A stretch of DNA of 64,000 bases from NCBI GenBank assembly GCA_965221485.1, contig OZ244893.1, forward strand, positions 3,534,001-3,598,000, read 5' to 3'. The notes beneath the pieces were generated by a model, which was not told the origin of the DNA, did no database searches, and worked only from the letters and a program-made list of their open reading frames with translations. The DNA is from JAJEBT01 sp965221485. GTDB taxonomy: Bacteria; Pseudomonadota; Alphaproteobacteria; MPNO01; UBA830. This document shows positions 35,685 through 46,067 of this stretch, piece by piece. The position numbers were made by a program, and so were the translations under genes. Positions within the stretch are counted from its first letter, which is position 1. Every line of letters starts with the position of its first letter.

Positions 35685-38600
35685 TCAAGGCAAGTGGGGC
35701 CCGAGCAATTCGGGATCCAGCGTCATCAGAACCGGACCATCTGTCCACAGCAGGAAACACTCGATGTTCCGGCCCCGGAATATCTGTGACAGGATGGCGT
35801 GGTAAGCGGCCATTTGACGAAGATACACGACCGGAATAGCTGAGGGTTCTGCCGGTCTCGGGCGGTTCGTCTTGTAATCGACGATCCGCACCACATCATC
35901 CAGAACCAGCAGGCGGTCAATACGCCCCGAAACCTGGACATCTCCAACCCGGCCGACGATCGGAACCTCGGCTCGGGAAGCCGACCCGAACAATGACCGG
36001 TAATCCGGATGGCCAAGAACAGCCAGGGTCTCGTCCAGTATGGAGTCCACCGTCTCCCCATCAAGTGCGTGAACTGGGCGCTCCAGAAATATCCGTGCTG
36101 CAGCCCGGCGCCTGTCTTCTGCGAGTGCTGGCAGAAACTGCAGCAACGCGTGAATGAGAAGGCCCCTCTGGAACGCCTTGCCCTGATCGTGACCAAGCGG
36201 TGAGATGACCGTGGGCTCCAGGTCGTTCCGCAACCGGGTTGCAGTCGCGGGGCGCATGGCGCCGGTTTCTTCGGGCGCTGGCCGCATGGCCCAATCGGGC
36301 AGAGGCAGCTGCTGATCCTGTGTTTTACCTTCCCGGCGTCGACGATCGGGTTGCGCTTTCTGTATGCCTTGCAGTCGCAGACCATAACGGATATCGCCCC
36401 CGTCCTGCCCTTCTTCCATGCAGGAAAAGTCGAAAGGCTGCGCTATGGGTTGCAGACTGTCATGCACAAGCCAGTACCAGGCTTCGTCCCTTCGCTGGTT
36501 GCCCGAGTGGCCGCAGACATAGAGACGGTCTTCCGCACGGGTCATTGCGACATACAAAAGACGCCGGTATTCCTCGAGGCTGCGCTTCCTTTCCTCCACG
36601 ATCAGGTCCTGTGCCAGGTCAGTCCGGATCTCGGCCCGGGGAGTCCAGAGCATCAGTGGCTTTGTACCGGCGTCTTCCGCAGCCCACATCAATCCGGAAG
36701 GGAAGGGCGGCAGCTGCATTGTGTCGGCGAGGATGACAATCGGAGCCTGAAGCCCCTTGGCTCCATGGACGGTCAGGATACGGACTTCGTCGCGAACAGG
36801 CTGGCTCATGTCGCGAACGATTTCCTCCTGTCCTTCCTCGAACCAGTGCAGAAAGCCGGACAGGGAGGGGATGTTGGACTGTTCATAAGACAGGGCAAGT
36901 GCAAGCGTTTCGTCAATCGGATCGTCAGCTTCGTCTCCCAGCCGTTCGACGATGCGTCGTCGTCCGCCCAGGGGGCCGAGAATATGGGCGAAAAACTCGA
37001 ACGGCGGCTTCATATCGGCCAGTCGCATGACTTCGGCGAGAAATGCCACGGCTTCTCGTGATGCGGTGTCGGTTCGCGCGCACAAGGATTGCCAGACCGT
37101 TCGTGTTCCACGCCCATGGCAAACCTCGAACAGCTGCTCTTCGTCGAAGCCTATCAAGGGGCCCTTCAGGATGGCGGCCAGATTGAGATTATCCTCAGGA
37201 AGACAGGCGAACCGGGCAACTGCAACCAGGTCCCAGACAGCGAGTTGCTCTCCAACCGCCATTCGGTCGATTCCCGCGACCTCGATACCGCGGGACCTGA
37301 GCGCGGTCATGATTTGCCGAACGAGATCGGAGCGCCTTCTGACCAGCACCATGATGTCGCCGGGTCGAATGGCCCGACCTGCGCTTTCGAGCTGCTCGCC
37401 GCTGCTGATCCAGGCGTGAATCTGCCCTGCGATAACGCCAGCGAGGCGCTGGGCCGCCGTGAGGGTGCGGTCCACCTCCTGCCATGGCGGGCCTGTCCCG
37501 GCACGATCTTCTTTCATGGGCGGCCAGAGTTCGACCTGCCCCGCCTGTCCGTGGCGGTGGGCGTGATGACGGATGGGGCTTTCCGAAACCCCCTCCCGGA
37601 CTTCCGCCGTTTCGAAAACGGCATCAACTGCTGTCAATACGGCTTCCGTAGATCGAAACGAGACCTCAAGCGGTATCTGCAGCCAGTCCTTTCCGGCCTC
37701 CCTGCATTTTGTCTCGAAATACCGGTTCATCCGGGTGAACTCTTCCGGGGCAGCGCCCTGGAAGCGGAAAATCGACTGCTTTCCGTCACCGACGGCGAAT
37801 ACGGTTCGTGACCGGGTTGCCGCACCTTCTCCGGAAAACATCTCGGCAGTGATGGCGCGAACGACCGCCCATTGGTCCGCGTTGCTGTCCTGGGCCTCGT
37901 CAATCAGAATATGGTCAAGACCGCCATCGAGTTTGTAGAGGACCCAGGGAGTGGCCCGTTCGACGAGGGCTCGCGCCTTGAGTATGAGGTCGTCGTAATC
38001 CAGCAGGGCATGGTTGCGCTTGTAGGAATCGAACCGGGCTGTCAGGGCGGTCGCGATCCTGAGAACCGCAGAGGTCGCTTCGGCTGACAGTACAGCCTTG
38101 CGCCGGTCGAGGACAGCCTGAACGCGCCTCGCTTCCCGATCGAGAATTTCGATCAGGCCGGGCTTCTGTCTCTGCGCCTGTCTTGTGGCAAGCCGCTGAC
38201 GCACATGACCGTCCCGTGTCAGGTAGACCAGCGCGTAGTCCTGAAAACCGTCGATGCGCGCCGACTCGTCGTCGAGCCATCTCTGGATGCACGCTGATCG
38301 TTTTCTGTCGTTTTCCGCTCCCGCTGCCAATGCTGTTGCAGCTTGCCTGATGTCCCGTTCCGGGAAGGCTCCGTCCCGACAGGCCGCTTCCATCAGCCCC
38401 GACTCGGTTTCCTCCTTTCCCACGCCCAGCCGGTTCCTGAGGTCGGTCAGAACGCCGTCAAGATCGCCATGGGCTTCCACGAGACGCTGGATCCGCCCCC
38501 GCTCCTGAATGATGTCTCTCAGGATCTGGGAGAACTGATCCTCGTTCAGCCAATCGGTGATGACCTGGATTGCAGGGCCGAGATCGGACTCCTGATCCTT

Positions 38601-39125
38601 CCAGGCACGGGTCAATACGTCATTACGTATGGACTCGAGCGTTTCGCGAGCGGATCGTTCATCCATGACGGTGAAGTGCGGCACAACATCGGCCTCAAGC
38701 GGAAACCTGCCGAGAAGGGATTCGCAAAATGCATGAATGGTCTGGATTCGTACGCCGCCCGGTGTATCAAGGAACGAAGCGAACAGTCCGCGTGCGGTCT
38801 CGATGATGGCAGGATCTTCATGGTCTCCGGTCAGGGCACGCAGGTTTCCGGACAGGACCTCGTCAGTTGCAACGGCCCATTCTCCCAGGCGGTCACGAAT
38901 GCGAATCTGCATCTCTGTGGCTGCGGCCCGTGTAAATGTCAGGCAAAGGATTCGGTGCGGTTCGGTGCCGGCCAGCAACAGACGCAACACGCGGTCTGCG
39001 AGGACCTTGGTCTTGCCGGATCCTGCTGACGCCGAAACCCATACACTCGATTGGGGTCGCGACGCCCGCAACTGTTCGCGATACGTTGTTATCTGCGGTG
39101 CGGCCGCAAGTCCGTCCGCTGTCAC
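35685..39125 (-). CDS. addA: AddA helicase-nuclease
   Basis: Catalytic subunit of the AddAB double-strand break repair enzyme (RecBCD counterpart), 1146 residues. The UvrD-type Walker A is SASAGSGKTKVLADR (about 31-45); LIDEAQDSNADQWAVV (motif II) near 414; the PD-(D/E)xK nuclease at the C-terminus includes VRIVDYKTNRPRP (about 1080). GTG 39125 is preferred because it overlaps the addB stop in GTGA and has GGAAG six bases upstream; an ATG eight codons earlier is possible. It makes the 3' tail for RecA loading at Chi-like sites. Confidence 0.95.
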   Translation of the reverse strand: MTADGLAAAPQITTYREQLRASRPQSSVWVSASAGSGKTKVLADRVLRLLLAGTEPHRILCLTFTRAAATEMQIRIRDRLGEWAVATDEVLSGNLRALTGDHEDPAIIETARGLFASFLDTPGGVRIQTIHAFCESLLGRFPLEADVVPHFTVMDERSARETLESIRNDVLTRAWKDQESDLGPAIQVITDWLNEDQFSQILRDIIQERGRIQRLVEAHGDLDGVLTDLRNRLGVGKEETESGLMEAACRDGAFPERDIRQAATALAAGAENDRKRSACIQRWLDDESARIDGFQDYALVYLTRDGHVRQRLATRQAQRQKPGLIEILDREARRVQAVLDRRKAVLSAEATSAVLRIATALTARFDSYKRNHALLDYDDLILKARALVERATPWVLYKLDGGLDHILIDEAQDSNADQWAVVRAITAEMFSGEGAATRSRTVFAVGDGKQSIFRFQGAAPEEFTRMNRYFETKCREAGKDWLQIPLEVSFRSTEAVLTAVDAVFETAEVREGVSESPIRHHAHRHGQAGQVELWPPMKEDRAGTGPPWQEVDRTLTAAQRLAGVIAGQIHAWISSGEQLESAGRAIRPGDIMVLVRRRSDLVRQIMTALRSRGIEVAGIDRMAVGEQLAVWDLVAVARFACLPEDNLNLAAILKGPLIGFDEEQLFEVCHGRGTRTVWQSLCARTDTASREAVAFLAEVMRLADMKPPFEFFAHILGPLGGRRRIVERLGDEADDPIDETLALALSYEQSNIPSLSGFLHWFEEGQEEIVRDMSQPVRDEVRILTVHGAKGLQAPIVILADTMQLPPFPSGLMWAAEDAGTKPLMLWTPRAEIRTDLAQDLIVEERKRSLEEYRRLLYVAMTRAEDRLYVCGHSGNQRRDEAWYWLVHDSLQPIAQPFDFSCMEEGQDGGDIRYGLRLQGIQKAQPDRRRREGKTQDQQLPLPDWAMRPAPEETGAMRPATATRLRNDLEPTVISPLGHDQGKAFQRGLLIHALLQFLPALAEDRRRAAARIFLERPVHALDGETVDSILDETLAVLGHPDYRSLFGSASRAEVPIVGRVGDVQVSGRIDRLLVLDDVVRIVDYKTNRPRPAEPSAIPVVYLRQMAAYHAILSQIFRGRNIECFLLWTDGPVLMTLDPELLGPHLP

Positions 39126-42094
39126 GAGTCTTCCAGGGTGTTGACCCATTCCTGGATCCGCTCCAGATGGGCATAGTCGGAATATCTGGGCATGAGTCCC
39201 GGATTCGGGCAGGCCCGATAGGGTGTGTCCGGATTTTCGTAATGGGTCAGGAGATCCTCCAGGCCTTTCAGGGCGGTGTCCGCGAGGTCTTCCGGGTCGC
39301 CGTCAGCCGCTGGCCGGATCGTGCCGGTTACCCGTGTTCCGCTCAGCTGCCAATAGGACAGTTCCACAACCGGTCCGGGCGCAATACCCTGGAAGGCTCC
39401 CGCCCTGACCATTGCCGCTTCCAGTGGAAGTTGCGGTGAGACGCCGGCCTCGACCTCGGCCTTGTCCGGAATGGATCCCGTCTTGTAGTCGATTACGGCA
39501 ATGTCTCCACTGTGAAAGACATCGATACGATCCGCCCTGGCGGTCAGGGTGAAGGATGCATTCGGTCTCGGAAGGATCAATGCGCCACTGATTTCCGTGA
39601 AACTTTTGGCAAGCCCGGGATAACGATCACGTTCCAACCGCGTGATCCAGACCGCGATTCTCCGGAAGCGGGGCCACCAGAAGGCCCGAATTTCGGGGTG
39701 ATGCATATGTGGTGCAAAGACCTCGGCGCCGATTTCAAGGAACCGGTCCAGGGTGTTATCGTCCCCGGACCCGGCAAGGGAGGAGACGCAGCGATCGACT
39801 GCCTCATGGATCAGGACGCCGCGGTCTGCAGGCCCGGGGGCCGGATCGATGGGCTCGAGCGCAGTCAGGTCGAGAACATGCCTTGCGTAAACGGAATAGG
39901 GATCCCGGATCAGTGTTTCGATTGCGGTGACCGACAGCTTGGCGGGCCGGGTGTGAACCGGGGGAAAGGCCTGAGGTGGCGGCGGGCTCCGAACATACCG
40001 GGACTTGCCCGGATCACGATCGAGCTGTTGCTGCCAGCCCAGCAGTCTGGCTTCATCAGCTTGCCACCTGTCGAGAATGGTCTGCCCGGCTGCGGAGGTT
40101 GACAAAAGGGTCTCCATCCGCGACAGCCAGCGGGCGGGAACGGTCGGCGATCCGTCGACCCGCGTTGAGCGGGTGATATAGACACGGGACGCCGCGAAAC
40201 CCTGGACAAAATCGTGGGCGGCCTGTCCGAGACGCCGTTCCGGAGGCTGCAGCCCGAAATCGGCTCGCATTGGCCGGCTCATCCAGGGATCTCCCCGCGC
40301 ATCACCGGGCCAGGTGCCTTCATTGAGGCCTCCCAGAATCATGACATCGGTGCGCTGCAACCGGGCTTCCTGCAAGCCCCAGACATGAAGCCTGGGATGA
40401 AGTCCGTAGGGGGGCCTCACAACCCGGCCGGCCATCAGGGATTGCAGAAGTGAGGGCCATTCAGCGGCTGTGACCGGCGGCATCCGGTCTGCGGCTCCCC
40501 GGAACTCGCTAATAAAGGCGGCGGCTGTTTCTCCTGCGGTCATTGTCCACAAGCGCCGGGAACCGTCTTCCCTGTCGGTCGTCGCGAGCTGTTCGGCGAA
40601 CGCAACATGGGCCCGCAACAGGTGTGCGGCCGCAACCGGTTCAGGGGTGAACAGACGTGTAAAGGGTTCGGCCACAGTGTGGAGGTGCCGGATCCAGGCG
40701 ATCAGGGCAGGATGACCGGGGCAAAGCTGTTCCGTATCGGTCACAAGGCTGGCAAGTCCGGAACCCGGGCGCCTGCCTCTCAGGACCAGCTGTTCCAGAC
40801 ATCGCACATGTTCGCGGAATTGGCCCGGACTGCATCCACCCGCTGCCAGAGGATGTTTGAGAGCAGAAAGAAGTGCGACAGGTGCCATGTCCGAGGCCGC
40901 CGCTTCGGCGGTCAGTCGGAGGAAGGTTCCGGGCACGGTACAGTCGAGCGGCAAGCCGCCGGAATCGTCGACTTCCACGTTCCAGCGACGCAGTTCGGCA
41001 GCAACTCTGCGGGCGAGATTTCGATCCGGTGTCACAAGAGCTGCCGTCTGTTCCCCGGTCTCCAGGGTTTCGCGAAGCAGCAGCGCGACGATCTGGGCTT
41101 CCTGCCGGGGACCCGGACACCGGATCCGGCTCACATCCGAGAGAAGGTTCTCCGCGTCGTCCGGAAGCACCACGCGCGGTGCGGTTTCCGGTGGTCTCAG
41201 CGCGCTGTTCACGAGATTGAGGCGCCCGGTCTGCATCGCAGGCTCCCAGTCGGCAACATCCTCGGGTGCGACCTGAAGAAATTGCAGCAAACGGACCATT
41301 CCGTATTGTGGATGACTGGCTTCCAGGGCTTGCAGGCTGTCGGCCTCAAGGGTTCGATCGAAACCGGGCAGAATGACGGCTCCCTTGTCAAGGCTCGCAA
41401 CACAATCAAGCAACCGGGCGGTCGCGGGTATGCTTCCCGTGGATCCTGCGGCAATGACGGGACCAGCAGGAGGGTGATGTTTCCATCGGGTGGTCAGGGC
41501 AGAGAGACTTCGGTTTCGTCTTTCGGCCTGGTCCAGGCAGCCGGTTTCGGAAAGAATACCGGGCCAGTGTTCGGTCACGATGCCGAGAAAGGAAAGGGTC
41601 TCCTGCCAATGCTCGGCATATTGGTCGGGAACAATTCCGCCAAGCCTCGCAGCGTCGAGCTGTTCGGTCTGGATTTCGTCGAGAAATCGGGCGAGACCGT
41701 TGGCAAGGAAAACAGCCTGGGCCGCAGAGACGGAGGGTCTGGCCGCCTTGACCAGGGTGCTGAGCAGTACGGTTCGCTCCAGGGGAGGGATCGGCGGGGG
41801 TATGGCCGAATCGCCGGACAATTCCGGCCATTCGGCCTCCAGCATCGCGAGTTCCTCTTCGTCGACATCGCCGATCGGGGTAATGGAAGGCAGGAGCGAG
41901 GCACCAGCCGGGGCCACTCTCAAAAATGCGTCTGCGAGCGCACGGCAGGCCCGTCGGGTCGGCAGAAGCACCTGAATTTGCGGGAGCATCACTGGGTCGC
42001 TGCCGTAGCGTCGTATCAGACCCTGTGCCAGAACCTCGAGGAAGCTGTGCCCGGTAATCGTGTAGACCGATTTGCCGGATCCGTTACCCTGCAT
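39122..42094 (-). CDS. addB: AddB subunit
   Basis: Second subunit of AddAB, 990 residues from ATG 42094 (MQGNGSGKSVYTITGHSFLEV). It has an inactivated helicase-like N-terminus with LLPTRRACRALADAF and a C-terminal nuclease with VIDYKTGSIPDKAEVEAG (about 880-897). The alphaproteobacterial type does not show the four-cysteine iron-sulfur cluster of Gram-positive AddB. The extension to 42235 is not supported. It starts 50 bp after murU. Confidence 0.93.
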   Translation of the reverse strand: MQGNGSGKSVYTITGHSFLEVLAQGLIRRYGSDPVMLPQIQVLLPTRRACRALADAFLRVAPAGASLLPSITPIGDVDEEELAMLEAEWPELSGDSAIPPPIPPLERTVLLSTLVKAARPSVSAAQAVFLANGLARFLDEIQTEQLDAARLGGIVPDQYAEHWQETLSFLGIVTEHWPGILSETGCLDQAERRNRSLSALTTRWKHHPPAGPVIAAGSTGSIPATARLLDCVASLDKGAVILPGFDRTLEADSLQALEASHPQYGMVRLLQFLQVAPEDVADWEPAMQTGRLNLVNSALRPPETAPRVVLPDDAENLLSDVSRIRCPGPRQEAQIVALLLRETLETGEQTAALVTPDRNLARRVAAELRRWNVEVDDSGGLPLDCTVPGTFLRLTAEAAASDMAPVALLSALKHPLAAGGCSPGQFREHVRCLEQLVLRGRRPGSGLASLVTDTEQLCPGHPALIAWIRHLHTVAEPFTRLFTPEPVAAAHLLRAHVAFAEQLATTDREDGSRRLWTMTAGETAAAFISEFRGAADRMPPVTAAEWPSLLQSLMAGRVVRPPYGLHPRLHVWGLQEARLQRTDVMILGGLNEGTWPGDARGDPWMSRPMRADFGLQPPERRLGQAAHDFVQGFAASRVYITRSTRVDGSPTVPARWLSRMETLLSTSAAGQTILDRWQADEARLLGWQQQLDRDPGKSRYVRSPPPPQAFPPVHTRPAKLSVTAIETLIRDPYSVYARHVLDLTALEPIDPAPGPADRGVLIHEAVDRCVSSLAGSGDDNTLDRFLEIGAEVFAPHMHHPEIRAFWWPRFRRIAVWITRLERDRYPGLAKSFTEISGALILPRPNASFTLTARADRIDVFHSGDIAVIDYKTGSIPDKAEVEAGVSPQLPLEAAMVRAGAFQGIAPGPVVELSYWQLSGTRVTGTIRPAADGDPEDLADTALKGLEDLLTHYENPDTPYRACPNPGLMPRYSDYAHLERIQEWVNTLEDS

Positions 42095-42144
42095 CGATGG
42101 TGTCCAGCAAGACCAGCCGTCCCTTTGTCGGTTATGGCAACGCG

Positions 42145-42882
42145 CTAGAAAAGCAAACGGGCACGGGATCCGGTGCCCTCCGTAATTTCCGCTTCCACGG
42201 TAGCGACGGCATCTGGGGTACCCACGTGATACCATTCGCCGTCATGGACCAGGCCAAAGAGGCGCGCCGAATCCGAGGCTCGATCATAGAGCTGATTGAG
42301 CGAAAAGGCGCCGGTTGGTGCACCGGTGAACAGGCGCGGATGAAGAAGTTGTACGCCGGTAAACACGTAGGGTGCAACGCAGCGCGCATCGGGTCTTGTG
42401 ATCCGGCCCAGCGGATCCAGAAGAAAATCTCCCCGTCCGCGATAGCCGACCGCGCGAACCGCCGGATGAAGCAGCAGAAGACCATCCATGTCTTCATCGC
42501 GCCAGTTCTGCGCCAGTCGGTGCAACGCCGGCAGAGCTCCGTCCAGCCAGACGATGTCGGCATTGACGGCAAAGAACGGATGATCTTCAAAATGCCTGAG
42601 GGCATTGGCGATTCCGCCACCGGTTTCCAGCAGGGAGGGTTCCCGCGAAATAATGATTTCAGGCTGGCGGCGGTCGGAAAGACGGTCCTCGATCTGTTCT
42701 CCGAGCCAGTGTGTGTTCACTACCGCTTCTGCAACGCCTGCAGTTGCCAGATGATCGAGCACGCGCTCCAGCATGCTTCGTCCTGCAATGTCGATCAGCG
42801 GTTTCGGCGTATGACAGGTGGTAGGTCGCATGCGAATTCCGAGACCTGCTGCGAGCACCATGGCGCGCTTCGGGCTGTTCAT
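42145..42882 (-). CDS. murU: N-acetylmuramate-1-phosphate uridylyltransferase (MurU)
   Basis: Nucleotidyltransferase of 245 residues with the sugar-nucleotide pyrophosphorylase motif AAGLGIRMRPTTCHTPKPL (about 11-29) and the ETGGGIANAL segment (about 87-96). MurU makes UDP-MurNAc from MurNAc-1-phosphate in the anabolic peptidoglycan recycling route that bypasses MurA. The ATG overlaps the upstream TsaE-AmgK stop in ATGA (42879-42882), and AmgK makes its substrate, which supports this assignment over mannose-1-phosphate guanylyltransferase. Confidence 0.9.
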   Translation of the reverse strand: MNSPKRAMVLAAGLGIRMRPTTCHTPKPLIDIAGRSMLERVLDHLATAGVAEAVVNTHWLGEQIEDRLSDRRQPEIIISREPSLLETGGGIANALRHFEDHPFFAVNADIVWLDGALPALHRLAQNWRDEDMDGLLLLHPAVRAVGYRGRGDFLLDPLGRITRPDARCVAPYVFTGVQLLHPRLFTGAPTGAFSLNQLYDRASDSARLFGLVHDGEWYHVGTPDAVATVEAEITEGTGSRARLLF

Positions 42883-44360
42883 GTTGGCGTCCTCGGCGGC
42901 GGTAGGATTCGACTTTCCAGGGGAACATGATGATCAAGCCAGTGGCGCAATGATTCGAGGGCAGGATGCCTTAGGGCCGCTTCGAGAAGATGCCATAGCC
43001 TCGGAACATGATCCAGATAACCGCGCTTGCCGTCGCGGTCGCGGAGGCGCGTGAAGATGCCGAGGACCTTGCAATGCCGCTGGGCGCCGAGAATGGCACA
43101 GGAGAGATCGAACAGTTCGGCGTCCAGTTGCGGAAAGGCAGCGAGGTAGCGGTTTCTCATACCTGTCTTGACCTGTAACGGAACATCGCGTCGCGCATCC
43201 TCGACCAGGGACACAAAATCGTAGCTCACCGGACCGATAACGGCGTCCTGAAAATCAAGAACACCACACGCGGCGGAACCCGGCCTTCCGTTGAGGCGAA
43301 TCAGGTTGTCGACGTGATAATCCCGCAGCACAAGGGCTGTCGGAACCTCCCGGGCCAGGGGAAGCAGGTGCTGCCAGATCTCGATAAATTCTCCGAGGGC
43401 GGCCCTCGAGAGGCTTTTGCCGATAACGGCCGGCACGTACCAGAGTGTGAAAAGCTCAGCTTCCTCCAGCAACAGGCGATCGCTGTAGCAGGGTATGCCC
43501 TGCGGCGGTTTGGCGGTGCGCTTGTGCAGTGTCACCAGGGCATCTGTTGCAAGATTGTAGAGTGCCTCCGGGTCGCTGCCCCTGTCGAGCAGGCGCGTGA
43601 ACGTGTCGTCACCGAAATCCTCGAGGAGGACCAGTCCGTTTTGCAGGTCTTCTGCGAAGATCCGGGGCGTACTGAGTCCCAGGCTGTCCAGGAGTCGCGC
43701 AATCTTGAGGAACGCCGGTACCCGGTGTTTTTCATCATGGGAATCCATGAGCACAGCCTGTCGCCCCGGCAGACGGATCCGGTCATATGTACGAAAGGAT
43801 GCATCGGATGCGAGCAGGTCGCGCCGGGCATCGGCCCAACCTTCTGCGGAGAGAAAAGAACCCAGGGCAACATCGCGGGCCACGGCTGTCAGATCCCGAA
43901 CCGGGCTCCACACACGGGCACGCCGGGCTGTCGCATCGTCAACGAAATCGAGATGAATATGAAGGCAGTTCCCGGGCAGCAACCCTTCGATCCGTTCTGC
44001 CCACTCGATCACGCTGACGCCGTCAGCGAAAGCATCATCGATTGCGAGTTCGAACGCTTCATCAGGGGAAGACAAGCGGTAGAGATCGAAATGGTAAACG
44101 GTGAACTCCGCCATTTCGTAGGGTTGCACCAGAGTGTAGGTCGGGCTTGGCACATCTCCCACGGCGATCCCGTCCCGGTCACCGAGAGCCCGGATCAGTG
44201 CACGCGCGAATACGGTTTTTCCGCTGCCGAGATCTCCGGACAGGCAGACAATACTGCCCCGCCCCAGTGTTCGTGCATATTGCCGGGCAAGATGTTCGGT
44301 CTCACGGACGCCGCGCAGATCAATCGTCCAGACGTTCGGAGCTGCGGCTACATCGAACAT
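42879..44360 (-). CDS. Bifunctional TsaE / AmgK sugar kinase fusion
   Basis: 493-residue fusion. N-terminal domain (about 1-160) is TsaE, the ATPase needed for tRNA t6A37 formation: Walker A GDLGSGKT at 42-49 and DLYRLSSPDEAFELAIDD. C-terminal domain (about 170-480) is a phosphotransferase of the AmgK type, the anomeric MurNAc/GlcNAc kinase: LVLRDYHVDNLI (catalytic Asp) and GVLDFQDAVIGP (metal-binding Asp). This fused form is known in alphaproteobacteria. It links tRNA modification to cell-wall recycling, and MurU follows by overlap. The upstream region has a promoter ending right at the start codon and no Shine-Dalgarno. Confidence 0.93.
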   Translation of the reverse strand: MFDVAAAPNVWTIDLRGVRETEHLARQYARTLGRGSIVCLSGDLGSGKTVFARALIRALGDRDGIAVGDVPSPTYTLVQPYEMAEFTVYHFDLYRLSSPDEAFELAIDDAFADGVSVIEWAERIEGLLPGNCLHIHLDFVDDATARRARVWSPVRDLTAVARDVALGSFLSAEGWADARRDLLASDASFRTYDRIRLPGRQAVLMDSHDEKHRVPAFLKIARLLDSLGLSTPRIFAEDLQNGLVLLEDFGDDTFTRLLDRGSDPEALYNLATDALVTLHKRTAKPPQGIPCYSDRLLLEEAELFTLWYVPAVIGKSLSRAALGEFIEIWQHLLPLAREVPTALVLRDYHVDNLIRLNGRPGSAACGVLDFQDAVIGPVSYDFVSLVEDARRDVPLQVKTGMRNRYLAAFPQLDAELFDLSCAILGAQRHCKVLGIFTRLRDRDGKRGYLDHVPRLWHLLEAALRHPALESLRHWLDHHVPLESRILPPPRTPT

Positions 44361-44366
44361 GGTGCG

Positions 44367-44395
44367 GTTTTAGCGTGAACCCGCTTCGCTGTTAA
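44367..44395 (-). promoter_or_regulatory. Promoter giving a leaderless tsaE-amgK transcript
   Basis: On the minus strand TTAACA, 17 bases, TAAAAC, then CGCACC and the ATG. A start 7 bases after the -10 box falls on the A of ATG (44360). Confidence 0.5.
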
Positions 44396-44771
44396 GGGAG
44401 GACGTCCGGTCGCGCGGGCCATAGAAGTGACGGCCCGGACATCGCGCAGGGGACCACTGCAGGCTTTCCCGGGTACACGCGCCCGGGGTTTGAAGGCCGG
44501 GGGTGTGAAAGAATGCCGGATGTCTCCCCTATCTCGGGGAACCCGAGAGAGAACTTGCGAAAACGCTGTGCGACCGGGTCCGGATCCACTCGGCGCTGCA
44601 AAGGTCAGCCTGATCCGGCTTGACGGAACCGCAGGACAGACAGCGATCGATCCGGAAGGCCCGTTGTCGGGACTGCAGTGCTGATGGGGCTGCGCTGTCC
44701 GCCTGAATAAAGAAGCACGGCCCCTTGCCCCGGCGGCAGGCGAGGCCGGGCAGCCGATGAGACAGGCAGTG
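44396..44771. other. Gene-free stretch with possible ahcY terminator
   Basis: 376 bp. An imperfect GC-rich dyad GCCCCGGC/GCCGGGC at about 44729-44755 lies just downstream of the ahcY stop, followed by a weak T-rich stretch on the minus strand; it may end the ahcY transcript. No coding frame is convincing. Confidence 0.4.
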
Positions 44772-46067
44772 TCAATACCGGTAGTAGTCCGGTTTGAAGG
44801 GACCGCTCGGTTCCAGACCCAGATAGCTGGCCTGATTTTCGGTCAGAGTCGTCAATTTCGCACCGAGCTTGCCCAGATGAAGTGCTGCGACCTTTTCATC
44901 CAGCCGCTTGGGGAGAACATAGACCCTGTTTTCGTATTGATTGCTGTTTTCCCACAGCTCGATCTGGGCCAGGACCTGATTGGTGAAGGATGCACTCATC
45001 ACGAAACTCGGATGCCCGGTGGCGCAACCCAGATTGACCAGACGACCCTCCGCCAGAACAATCACCCTCTTTCCGTCAGGAAATTCAACCTCATCCACCT
45101 GTGGTTTGACATTGTGCCACTGGAGGTTTCGCAAGGAACTGATCTGGATTTCGCTGTCAAAGTGACCGATATTGCAGACGATGGCGCGGTCCTTCATCTG
45201 ACGCATGTGGTCGAGCGTGATGACATCAATGTTTCCCGTCGCGGTCACGAAAATATCGGCGATTGGCGCCACATCATCCATGGTCACGACCTCACAGCCC
45301 TCCATGGCGGCCTGAAGCGCGCATATCGGATCGATTTCGGTCACAACGACACGGGCACCCTGGGCGCGAAGGCTGTCCACGCAACCCTTGCCCACATCTC
45401 CATACCCCGCAACCACGGCAATTTTTCCGGCTACCATGGTATCGGTGGCGCGTTTGATTCCGTCGACCAGACTCTCGCGGCATCCATAGAGATTGTCGAA
45501 CTTGGACTTTGTAACCGAATCGTTGACGTTGATGGCAGGAGACAGAAGTTCACCACGGTTTTCCATTTCGTAGAGACGATGCACACCGGTGGTTGTCTCT
45601 TCCGAAAGGCCGATCACATCCTTCATCATCTCGGGATACTGGTCGTGCATCAGTTTGGTCAGGTCGCCACCGTCGTCAAGCAGAAGATTGGGCACCCAGC
45701 CGTCAGGACCGCGGACGGTTTGTTCGATGCACCACCAGAACTCCTCCTCGGTTTCACCCTTCCACGCGAAGACAGGAATGTTCTGATCCGCGATGGCCGC
45801 GGCTGCGTGATCCTGGGTAGAAAAGATATTGCACGAACTCCAACGTACCGTTGCTCCAAGGGCCGTCAGTGTTTCGATCAGGACAGCGGTCTGGATCGTC
45901 ATGTGCAGACACCCCGCGATACGCGCGCCTGCGAGGGGGCGCGCGGCCGCGTACTCTTCCCGAAGAGCCATCAGCCCGGGCATTTCTGTCTCCGCTATGG
46001 CGATTTCCTTTCGCCCCCAGTCGGAGAGGGAAATGTCGGCAATTCGGCAGTCGGTTGGTGCGGTCAT
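44772..46067 (-). CDS. ahcY: Adenosylhomocysteinase
   Basis: NAD-dependent hydrolase of S-adenosylhomocysteine to homocysteine and adenosine, 431 residues. Conserved features include MPGLMALREEYAAARPL near 28-44, the NAD domain GYGDVGKGCVDSLRAQGARV (about 218-237), and the tail PSGPFKPDYYRY. It recycles the product of methyltransferases; adenosine kinase at 1.9-2.9 kb and the MetE-C-like methyltransferase at 62 kb handle its products. A promoter and leader of about 107 nt precede it. The leader does not show the SAH-riboswitch core. Confidence 0.98.
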   Translation of the reverse strand: MTAPTDCRIADISLSDWGRKEIAIAETEMPGLMALREEYAAARPLAGARIAGCLHMTIQTAVLIETLTALGATVRWSSCNIFSTQDHAAAAIADQNIPVFAWKGETEEEFWWCIEQTVRGPDGWVPNLLLDDGGDLTKLMHDQYPEMMKDVIGLSEETTTGVHRLYEMENRGELLSPAINVNDSVTKSKFDNLYGCRESLVDGIKRATDTMVAGKIAVVAGYGDVGKGCVDSLRAQGARVVVTEIDPICALQAAMEGCEVVTMDDVAPIADIFVTATGNIDVITLDHMRQMKDRAIVCNIGHFDSEIQISSLRNLQWHNVKPQVDEVEFPDGKRVIVLAEGRLVNLGCATGHPSFVMSASFTNQVLAQIELWENSNQYENRVYVLPKRLDEKVAALHLGKLGAKLTTLTENQASYLGLEPSGPFKPDYYRY

